9,597 nucleotides of DNA from Actinomycetota bacterium. GTDB taxonomy: Bacteria > Actinomycetota > Acidimicrobiia > Acidimicrobiales > Microtrichaceae. Under the pieces are notes generated by a model. It made no database searches and was not told where the DNA came from. It saw only the letters and a program-made list of their open reading frames with translations. Positions 1 to 5,429 of this stretch are shown here, piece by piece (the first letter of the stretch is position 1; each line of letters starts with the position of its first letter). The translations under genes were made by a program, and so were the position numbers. The DNA lies in assembly GCA_005777415.1 (NCBI GenBank), contig SXMI01000156.1, forward strand, positions 1 to 9,597, given 5' to 3'.

Positions 1-159
1 GAAACCGTCGGTCAGGATGGCGGTCTCGCCGTCATCAAGGACGTTCCCAAGCTGCTCGTCTACGAGCTGTGCCGCTGGCGCAACGAGCGGGACGGCCGCC
101 CGGTCATCCCGGCATCGATCCTCACCAAGCCGCCGTCGGCCGAGCTGCGTGAGGACCAG
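1..159 (+). pseudogene. Inverted nadE C-terminal fragment (foldback junction)
   Basis: Frame 1 of the plus strand reads GGLAVIKDVPKLLVYELCRW, then WRNERDGRPVIP and KPPSAELREDQ. These are typical of the NAD+ synthetase domain, lying after the TGNKSE motif in the intact enzyme. The neighbouring minus-strand nadE stops just before that region, so this piece belongs to the same gene or a close copy but points the other way. Family similarity begins near base 19 and ends at 159 with the EDQ codons; beyond that the plus frame is unrelated. Bases 148-159 satisfy both reading directions (REDQ on plus, LVLT on minus), giving a 9-12 base inverted match at the junction. It has no start codon of its own and is not a functional gene. 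An amplification or assembly chimera is the simplest cause; a real inversion cannot be excluded. Confidence 0.85.
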
Positions 160-1425
160 CCAGCCGAACTTGTTCGACAGTGCCATCAGCACCACCCCGC
201 GGATCCGGGACTGGAGGTTCTCCTCGGTCAGGTCCACGGGCAGGTCGCCGAAGCTGGGAGTGAGCATGTCGAGCAGCGCCGCGTGGGCGGGCTCGATCGG
301 TACCGTCCGGGCGTCGACCCCGAGGTTGGACGCCAGCTCGAGGGCATCGGCGACCGAGTGGTCGGAGGAGAAGCGTGACGGCATGAGCACGACGTGCACC
401 GCTTCCGGTCCGAGCGCATCGGCGGCTATCGCCGCCACGAGTGCCGAGTCCACACCGCCCGACAAGCCGAGCGTCACCTCCGTGAACCCGTTCTTGCGCG
501 CGTAGTCCCGGACACCGAGGCAGAGCGCCGCCCAGACCTCAGCCGGCCCCTCCGGCGAGGCGGCGATCACGCCGTCGGCGAATCCGGGTCGGGTCGGGTC
601 GGGCTGCCGGCTCACGGTCACGACCTCCCGCTCCGGGCCGTCGGCCGGACGGTCGGGAACCCGGACGTCGACCACCTGCTCGTCGGGCTCGAACCGTGCG
701 AGCCGGGCGAGCAGGGCGCCCTCGGCATCGACCACCACGGATCCGCCGTCGAAGATCAGGTCGTCCTGACCGCTCACAAGGTTCAGGTACGCGACCGGCA
801 CCCCGCACTCCTGAACCCGACGACGCAGCATGGCCTCCCGGACGTCCTGCTTGCCGACGTGGAACGGCGAGGCGTTGATGTTCAGGATCACCTGGGCACC
901 GGCGGCACAGGCCGCCGCCGCCGGGCCGTCGTCCAGCCAGACGTCCTCGCACACGGTCACGGCGCACCGGACGCCGGCGAGCTCGACCAGTGGCTGTCCC
1001 TCGGGGCCCGGATCGAAGTAGCGGGGCTCGTCGAACACGGCGTAGTTGGGCAGCGCCTGCTTGCGGTAGCTCGCCACGACGGCGCCGGCATGGATGACGG
1101 CCGCCGCGTTCCACGGTCCGTCCAGCGGGTCGTGCGGATCGGCCCCCCGGCGCCGGTGACCCTCGACCCAGCCGACCACAGCTGCGCAGTGGCCGGTGAT
1201 CCGCTCGGCGAGGCGCCGCAGCGCCAGCTGCTGATCGTCCACGAAACCGGGCTTCAGGAGCAGGTCCTCGGGCGGGTAGCCGGGAACGGCCAGCTCCGGG
1301 ACGAGCAGCACGTCCGCGCCGGCGAGCTCGGCCCGGGCATGGGCCCGGGCCACCTGCTCGACGTTCTCGTCGAGCGCGCCGACCGTCAGGTCGAGCTGTG
1401 CGAGGGCCACCCGGATCGTCGCCAC
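148..1425 (-). CDS. nadE: Glutamine-dependent NAD+ synthetase, 3' end lost at an inverted junction
   Basis: Makes NAD+ from nicotinate adenine dinucleotide, ATP and glutamine in the cytosol, the last step of NAD+ biosynthesis. The first ~270 residues are a carbon-nitrogen hydrolase (glutaminase) domain with the Glu-Lys-Cys triad visible as E44 (VPELAVPGY), K122 (YRKQALPNY) and C159 (TVCEDVW). From ~290 comes the synthetase domain with the P-loop LSGGVDSA at ~321-328. The GTG at 1423-1425 was chosen because it gives the normal N-terminus (ATIRVALAQLDLTVG) and follows a TAGCCT box by 7 bases. Family similarity runs to ALSNKFGWLVLT and stops at about 148, before the expected TGNKSE motif. The frame remains open to the window edge but no longer encodes NadE; instead the opposite strand does (see 1-159). 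The bacterial two-domain enzyme usually exceeds 540 residues and only ~426 are present. Family identity is secure; the broken end is probably artefactual. Confidence 0.92.
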
Positions 1426-1432
1426 GGGCTGC

Positions 1433-1438
1433 AGGCTA
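1433..1438 (-). promoter_or_regulatory. Candidate -10 box for leaderless nadE transcript
   Basis: Reading the minus strand, TAGCCT is followed by 7 bases and then the GTG start of nadE. This matches the actinobacterial TANNNT -10 consensus with transcription starting at the start codon. There is no Shine-Dalgarno-like sequence just upstream of the GTG. No convincing -35 was found. Confidence 0.45.
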
Positions 1439-1516
1439 GGCACCCGGCGGGCGGCCGACGAACGACGGGCGGTGTCCGCGGCCAAGGTCCGGTGCCGACC
1501 CGGGCCCGGACGCGAC

Positions 1517-1542
1517 CGTGGGGGCCCCGGAGGGCCCCCACG
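1517..1542 (-). terminator. Strong GC hairpin downstream of glnII
   Basis: A perfect 11-bp stem (CGTGGGGGCCC pairing with GGGCCCCCACG) encloses the 4-base loop CGGA. It begins 20 bases past the glnII stop codon on the minus strand, between glnII and the nadE start. There is no U-tract, which is common for actinobacterial terminators. A terminator or 3'-end protecting structure for glnII mRNA is the likely role. Confidence 0.7.
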
Positions 1543-1562
1543 AACCGACGGTGCTCCTGGGA

Positions 1563-2576
1563 TCAGCTGGCAGCCGAGCAGACCGTCTCGGTGATCAGCC
1601 GGGCCACGACGTACGGGTCGCAGTTGGCGTTCGGCCGACGGTCCTCGATGTAGCCCTTCTGGTCCTGGGCCACCTGCCACGGGATCCGGATCGAGGCGCC
1701 GCGGTCCGAGACGCCGTAGCGGAACTCGGAGAAGTGCGCCGTCTCGTGCAGACCCGTGAGCCGGTCCTCGTAGCCGTGGCCGTAGCCGGCGAGGTGCTCC
1801 TCGACCTTGCCCTCGGCGCCGATGGCCTCGCAGGCCGCGATGATGGCGTCGTAGCCCTCACGCATCTGCTTGGTCGAGAAGTTGGTGTGGCAGCCCGCAC
1901 CGTTCCAGTCGCCCTTGATCGGCTTCGCCGAGATGGAGGCGTTCACGCCGAAGTCCTCGGCGATGCGGTACAGGAGGTAGCGGGCCATCCACATGTGGTC
2001 GCCGACCTCGATCGTGCCCGCCGGGCCGATCTGGTACTCCCACTGACCGAGCATCACCTCGGCGTTGGTGCCCGAGATGGCCAGTCCCGCCTCGAGGCAC
2101 GCCGTGGTGTGGGCCTCGACGATGTCGCGACCGGCGATCTCCACCGCACCGACGCCGCAGTAGTAGGGGCCCTGCGGGGCCGGGTAGTAGTAGCCCTCGT
2201 TCGGCCAACCCAGCGGGCGGCCCTCCTTGAAGAAGGTGTACTCCTGCTCCATGCCGAACCACGGCTCGAAGGACGCGTACTTCTCGGCCACCGCCGCGCA
2301 GGCCGCACGGGTGTTCGTCGGGTGCGGCTCCATCGTCTCGGGCAGCAGGACCTCGTTCAGCACGAGGACGTCGTTGCCGCCGCGGATCGGGTCCGGGCAC
2401 GTGAACACGGGGCTCAGCACGCAGTCCGAGTTGGACCCCGGCGCCTGGTTGGTGGAGGAACCGTCGAAGCCCCAGATGCCGGGGGTGGCACCGTCGTCGA
2501 GGATCTTGGTCTTGGAACGGATCAACGGGACGGGTTCGGTCCCGTCGATCCAGATGTACTCAGCCCGATACGCCAC
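1563..2576 (-). CDS. glnII: Glutamine synthetase type II (GSII)
   Basis: Condenses ammonium with glutamate using ATP to give glutamine. The 337-residue protein has the short eukaryote-like GSII architecture (family length ~340), not the ~450-residue GSI type. Visible motifs in order are WGFDGSST (36-42), the metal-binding FGMEQEY (107-113, E110 and E112), the ammonium/ATP-region stretch starting ISAKPIKGDWNGAGCHTNF (205-223), SDRGASIRIP (280-289) and EDRRPNANCDPY (301-312). The GTG start is supported by an AAGGAG 11 bases upstream and by the conserved N-terminus AYRAEYIWIDG. It diverges from a GSI gene across 270 bases that contain a direct repeat resembling a PhoP/GlnR-type operator. All active-site motifs look intact. 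GSII is known in Streptomyces, Frankia and rhizobia alongside GSI; here it is probably used under nitrogen limitation, which is inference. Confidence 0.96.
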   Translation of the reverse strand: MAYRAEYIWIDGTEPVPLIRSKTKILDDGATPGIWGFDGSSTNQAPGSNSDCVLSPVFTCPDPIRGGNDVLVLNEVLLPETMEPHPTNTRAACAAVAEKYASFEPWFGMEQEYTFFKEGRPLGWPNEGYYYPAPQGPYYCGVGAVEIAGRDIVEAHTTACLEAGLAISGTNAEVMLGQWEYQIGPAGTIEVGDHMWMARYLLYRIAEDFGVNASISAKPIKGDWNGAGCHTNFSTKQMREGYDAIIAACEAIGAEGKVEEHLAGYGHGYEDRLTGLHETAHFSEFRYGVSDRGASIRIPWQVAQDQKGYIEDRRPNANCDPYVVARLITETVCSAAS

Positions 2577-2587
2577 GGGATCACCTG

Positions 2588-2593
2588 CTCCTT
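2588..2593 (-). promoter_or_regulatory. Ribosome binding site of glnII
   Basis: AAGGAG on the minus strand lies 11 bases before the GTG start of glnII. It decides this GTG over alternatives, although the spacing is on the long side. Confidence 0.6.
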
Positions 2594-2603
2594 CGTCGTC
2601 GCC

Positions 2604-2618
2604 CCGCCGGTGCGGCGG
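2604..2618 (-). other. Hairpin in the glnII 5' leader
   Basis: CCGCCG and CGGCGG arms of 6 bp enclose a 3-base loop, ending 10 bases upstream of the glnII ribosome binding site. A second inverted repeat, GCTCGG-AA-CCGAGC, is at 2652-2665. The leader is long for this organism, whose other genes often look leaderless. Either structure could affect translation or be an operator; in GC-rich DNA they could also be chance. Confidence 0.3.
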
Positions 2619-2721
2619 AGCTGGCCCGATTGTTTCACCGCCCGCACCCGGGCTCGGAACCGAGCGGCCGGGGTGGGCACGCTGAGGCTGCAGGGCGGCG
2701 TTTTCCCGGCCGTTGCCCGAC

Positions 2722-2739
2722 TGTGAACGCTGTGTGAAC
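2722..2739 (-). promoter_or_regulatory. 11-bp-spaced direct repeat, candidate OmpR/PhoP/GlnR-type operator
   Basis: TGTGAAC occurs at 2722-2728 and again at 2733-2739, exactly 11 bases apart. On the minus strand, toward glnII, this reads GTTCACA-CAGC-GTTCACA. Direct repeats with one-helical-turn spacing are the hallmark of OmpR/PhoB-family binding, and the Streptomyces PHO box is built of 11-base units starting GTTCAC. The repeat also satisfies the AC-n9-AC spacing of GlnR boxes. It lies between divergent glnII and glnA, and an OmpR-family regulator is encoded just downstream of glnA. The repeat is seen directly; the bound protein is inferred. Confidence 0.5.
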
Positions 2740-2834
2740 TGGGCCCCCGGGCCTTCCGGATCCGCCGTGTCGACTGGTACACCCGTGCGCACCCGGCCTC
2801 CGGCCCGACCGTGGAGCCGCCGGGGACCCGGAAC

Positions 2835-2840
2835 TACCGT
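2835..2840 (+). promoter_or_regulatory. Candidate -10 box for leaderless glnA transcript
   Basis: TACCGT followed by 6 bases and then the ATG at 2847. No ribosome binding site lies in the usual window before the ATG, so transcription starting at the ATG is plausible. It matches the pattern at four other starts in this window. No clear -35 was found. Confidence 0.45.
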
Positions 2841-2846
2841 GAACGG

Positions 2847-4217
2847 ATGGACGACACCATGAACTTCGGTGAGTTCGACGACGCCACCGCCGGACAGCAG
2901 CGGGACTACGTGCTCCGAACGGTGGAGGAGCGCCGTGTCCGCATGGTGCGCCTCTGGTTCACCGACGTCCTGGGACAGCTCAAGTCGGTCGCCATCTCGC
3001 CCGTCGAGCTCGACGCCGCGTTCGAGGAGGGCGTGCAGTTCGACGGCTCTGCGATCGACGGGTTCAGCCGGGTCCAGGAGAGCGACGTGCTCGCGTTCCC
3101 CGACCCGAACTCGTTCCAGCTCATGGCTGGGGGCGGCGACGACGTGACGGCCCGCATCTACTGCGACATCGCCGACCTGGACGGGGCGCCCTTCCAGGGG
3201 GACCCCCGTCAGGTCCTGCGCCGCAACCTGCAGCGGGCCGCCGAGGCCGGGTTCGAGTTCATGTGCGCCCCCGAGGTCGAGTACTTCTACCTCGGCTCCG
3301 ACGACCCGACAGCGGCGCCGCAGCCGCTGGACCAGGCCAGCTACTTCGACCTCACCACGCTGGACGAGACCTCCGACATCCGCCGTCGGACGATCCAGCG
3401 GCTCGAGGCGAGCGGGATCCCGGTGGAGTACTCGTTCCACGAGGACGCTCCGTCCCAGCACGAGATCGACCTGCGGTACACCGACGCGCTCGGCATGGCC
3501 GACAACGTCATGGCGCTTCGGATGATCGTCCGCGAGGTCGCGGTCGCCTCCGGCGTGCACGCCACGTTCATGCCCAAGCCCATGGAGGGCGTGCAGGGCT
3601 CGGGCATGCACACCCACCTGTCGCTGTGGCAGGGCGACACCAACGCGTTCTACGACGCCGACGCCGAGTACGGACTGTCCAAGGTCGCCCGAGCCTTCAT
3701 CGCCGGCGTGCTCGCCCACGCCGGCGAGATCACGGCGGTGACCAACCAGCTCGTGAACTCCTACAAGCGGCTCGTCGCCGGGTTCGAGGCGCCGGTCCAC
3801 ATCTCGTGGGCCCGCAACGACCGCTCCGCACTGGTCCGTGTGCCGATCCCCAAGCGGAACAAGGAGTCACAGGGCACGCGGATCGAGTACCGGGCGATCG
3901 ACCCGGCCTGCAACCCGTACCTGGCGTTCTCGGTGCTGCTGGCCGCCGGACTGGCCGGGATCCACGGGAACTACGAACTGGGTCCCGAGTCGGTCGGCGT
4001 CGACCTGACCGAGACCGTTCGTCGGGCCGACGCCGACGACCTGCTCCCGAACAACCTCGCGACGGCCCTGGACCGGATGGAGGGCTCGGACCTGGTGCGG
4101 GAGGCCCTCGGCGAGCACATCTTCGAGTGGTTCCTCCGCAACAAGCGCGCCGAGTGGAGCGGGTACCGGACCCACGTGTCGAGCTTCGAGCTGCAGCGGT
4201 ACCTGCGGACCTGGTGA
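2847..4217 (+). CDS. glnA: Glutamine synthetase type I family protein
   Basis: Predicted ATP-dependent glutamine synthesis from glutamate and ammonium, as a dodecamer of the GSI fold. The 456 residues match family length. The N-terminal beta-grasp domain contains VQFDGSAIDGF (63-73). The catalytic domain shows APEVEYF (141-147, E143 and E145), HEDAPSQHEID (198-208), GSGMHTHLSL (251-260, H255), NSYKRLVAGFEAPV (304-317), RNDRSALVRVP (323-333) and IEYRAIDPACNPY (346-358). The Tyr-containing adenylylation motif of the GSI-beta class is not recognisable; the stretch at ~386-400 (DLTETVRRADADDLL) has no Tyr, so control by GlnE is unlikely. The ATG at 2847 sits 6 bases after a TACCGT box; ATG 2859 is an in-frame alternative. 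The gene overlaps the next one by one base. Some GSI paralogues use other amines, so glutamine synthesis is likely but not proven. Confidence 0.93.
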   Translation: MDDTMNFGEFDDATAGQQRDYVLRTVEERRVRMVRLWFTDVLGQLKSVAISPVELDAAFEEGVQFDGSAIDGFSRVQESDVLAFPDPNSFQLMAGGGDDVTARIYCDIADLDGAPFQGDPRQVLRRNLQRAAEAGFEFMCAPEVEYFYLGSDDPTAAPQPLDQASYFDLTTLDETSDIRRRTIQRLEASGIPVEYSFHEDAPSQHEIDLRYTDALGMADNVMALRMIVREVAVASGVHATFMPKPMEGVQGSGMHTHLSLWQGDTNAFYDADAEYGLSKVARAFIAGVLAHAGEITAVTNQLVNSYKRLVAGFEAPVHISWARNDRSALVRVPIPKRNKESQGTRIEYRAIDPACNPYLAFSVLLAAGLAGIHGNYELGPESVGVDLTETVRRADADDLLPNNLATALDRMEGSDLVREALGEHIFEWFLRNKRAEWSGYRTHVSSFELQRYLRTW

Positions 4218-4885
4218 TGGACCCGATCCTGCTCTGGCCCGACCCGCCGCCGCCGGATCTGGTGCGCGTGCTCGACCTGGCCGGTCTGCCCTGGACGGCG
4301 GTGGCCTCGGAGGCCGACGCCCGCGACCTGACCTACCCCGCGGCGGTCGTGGCGGCGGACGACCAGCCCGAGGCCGGCTTCGCCATGGCCCGGGCCCTGC
4401 GGCGGGGCGACCTGATGCCCGCCCCCGTGCTGCTCCTGGTGCGGGGGACGGCACTGGCCGACCTGGACGGACGCCACGAGCACTTCGACGACTTCTGTGT
4501 CACGCCCGCCCATCCGGCCGAGCTCGAGGCCCGCATCCGCCACCTGCTGGCGAGCGACCCCTCGCTCGAGCACGCCCCCGAGGTCGTCCAGTACGACACG
4601 CTCGTCCTGAACCTCGAGACCTACCAGGCGTCGATCGACGGACAGCCGCTCGACCTCACGTACATGGAGTACGAGCTCCTGAAGTTCCTGGCCGCAAGTC
4701 CCGGTCGCGTGTTCACCCGGGAGATCCTGCTGTCACGGGTCTGGGGCTACGAGTACTACGGCGGGGCCCGGACCGTGGACGTCCACGTGCGTCGACTGCG
4801 AGCCAAGCTCGGCGAGGTGCACGCCGGGTTGATCCAGACGGTCCGATCCGTCGGCTACCGGTTCGGCGAGGCCCGCTGGGGGTGA
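4217..4885 (+). CDS. OmpR-family response regulator with degenerate receiver, GlnR-like
   Basis: Predicted DNA-binding transcription factor of 222 residues. The C-terminal winged helix (~125-217) is well conserved: DLTYMEYELLKFLA, GRVFTREILLSRVWG, RTVDVHVRRLRAKLG and TVRSVGYRF. The N-terminal receiver-like domain (1-113) is atypical. The usual acidic pair after the first strand reads W7-P8-D9-P10, an Asp remains at the phosphoacceptor region (AADDQP, D48/D49), and the conserved Lys appears replaced by Thr (CVTPAHP, T96). This resembles actinobacterial GlnR, an orphan regulator that works without a partner kinase, and no kinase gene is present here. Its ATG overlaps the glnA stop (TGATG), so the two are translationally coupled. 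Regulation of glnA/glnII by this protein is inference from that coupling and from the intergenic direct repeat. The family assignment is firm; the name GlnR is probable only. Confidence 0.85.
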   Translation: MDPILLWPDPPPPDLVRVLDLAGLPWTAVASEADARDLTYPAAVVAADDQPEAGFAMARALRRGDLMPAPVLLLVRGTALADLDGRHEHFDDFCVTPAHPAELEARIRHLLASDPSLEHAPEVVQYDTLVLNLETYQASIDGQPLDLTYMEYELLKFLAASPGRVFTREILLSRVWGYEYYGGARTVDVHVRRLRAKLGEVHAGLIQTVRSVGYRFGEARWG

Positions 4886-4905
4886 ACCGGGCTCATGTGC
4901 CCGGT
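4886..4905. terminator. Bidirectional hairpin between convergent genes
   Basis: ACCGGGC and GCCCGGT form a perfect 7-bp stem around the loop TCATGT. The hairpin fills almost the whole gap between the stop of the regulator gene on plus (4885) and the stop of the small membrane protein gene on minus (4913). A terminator for both strands is likely; neither side has a long U-tract. Confidence 0.6.
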
Positions 4906-4912
4906 GGCGGCC

Positions 4913-5071
4913 TCAGACGTTGAGGTCGATGAGCTCGCTGCCCTCGTTGAGGTACTCGACGTCCTTGCTCAGCGTCTGACCGAGGATCACGGCGATCACC
5001 CCGCCGGTGATGATGAAGGCGACGGGCAGGGCCACCAGCAGGGCCACGGCCATGACGAGTGCGGGGATCAT
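4913..5071 (-). CDS. Small single-span membrane protein, unknown function
   Basis: A 52-residue protein starting MIPALVMAVALLVALP. Residues ~3-31 are almost wholly hydrophobic and form one predicted membrane span, which includes IITGGVIAVILG. The C-terminal tail (about QTLSKDVEYLNEGSELIDLN) is polar and acidic. The ATG begins four bases after the ridA stop codon, so it is probably the last gene of the molybdo-fusion/ridA unit and translated by coupling; no strong ribosome binding site is seen. Coding bias supports a real gene: most third positions are G or C and the frame closes with TGA just before a hairpin. I recognise no family. Possible roles include a membrane anchor or accessory subunit for its operon partners. 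Confidence 0.65.
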   Translation of the reverse strand: MIPALVMAVALLVALPVAFIITGGVIAVILGQTLSKDVEYLNEGSELIDLNV

Positions 5072-5075
5072 GGGC

Positions 5076-5420
5076 TCAGTCTGCCCCAACGAACGCCCAG
5101 GCCTCCACCTCCACCAGGGCGCCGAGCGGCAGTCCCGCCACGGCGACCGCCGATCGGGCGGGCGGCGTTCCCGTGAAGGTCTCCAGGTAGACCCGGTTCA
5201 TCTCGTCGTAGTCGTCCATGGTGACCAGGAAGACCGTGGTCTTCACCACATCGGCGACCGTCGCGCCCTGCTCGCCGAGCCGGTCGACCAGGTTCGCCAA
5301 CGCCTGCCGGAGTTGGTCGGCCATCGTCGGAGCGAGCCCGTCGGGGCCGAGGCCGATCTGACCCGAGACGACGATCCAGTCGCCGGCCCGGACCACCGGG
5401 GTGTAGGGCGGAGCGTTCAC
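5076..5420 (-). CDS. RidA/YjgF/UK114 family protein
   Basis: A 114-residue protein of the RidA family, small cytosolic trimers that hydrolyse reactive enamine/imine intermediates, or act in purine, pyrimidine or amino-acid catabolism in some subfamilies. Seen in the sequence: the start of the fold with WIVVSGQIGLGPDG (15-28), the central VVKTTVFLVTMDDYDEMNRVY (two adjacent conserved blocks at ~58-78) and the active-site block PPARSAVAVAGLPLGALVEV with the diagnostic R89, followed by E104/E106. Length is normal. The GTG start lies 9 bases after the stop of the upstream fusion gene and the stop lies four bases before the small membrane gene, so all three are probably one transcript. In this context it may detoxify or process a product of the upstream oxidoreductase-like protein, which is inference. 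The exact subfamily is unclear. Confidence 0.9.
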   Translation of the reverse strand: MNAPPYTPVVRAGDWIVVSGQIGLGPDGLAPTMADQLRQALANLVDRLGEQGATVADVVKTTVFLVTMDDYDEMNRVYLETFTGTPPARSAVAVAGLPLGALVEVEAWAFVGAD

Positions 5421-5429
5421 CCGGCCACC

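Noticed and set aside
394..1653. Plus-strand open frame of 419 codons opposite nadE
   Set aside because: It is the antisense shadow of nadE, with no recognisable domain and no ribosome binding site.
1518..2726. Plus-strand open frame of 402 codons opposite glnII
   Set aside because: Antisense shadow of a gene with all GSII motifs intact; it begins inside the terminator hairpin.
1563..3800. A 745-codon open frame on minus that includes glnII and continues antisense to the GSI gene
   Set aside because: Only the part after the GTG at 2576 matches a protein family. The rest mirrors glnA codons, and GC-rich genes commonly leave an antisense frame open.
3263..4216. Extension of the regulator frame upstream through glnA
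   Set aside because: The frame is open by base composition only. The ATG at 4217 gives a normal-length regulator, while the upstream translation is Arg-rich and overlaps well-supported glnA.
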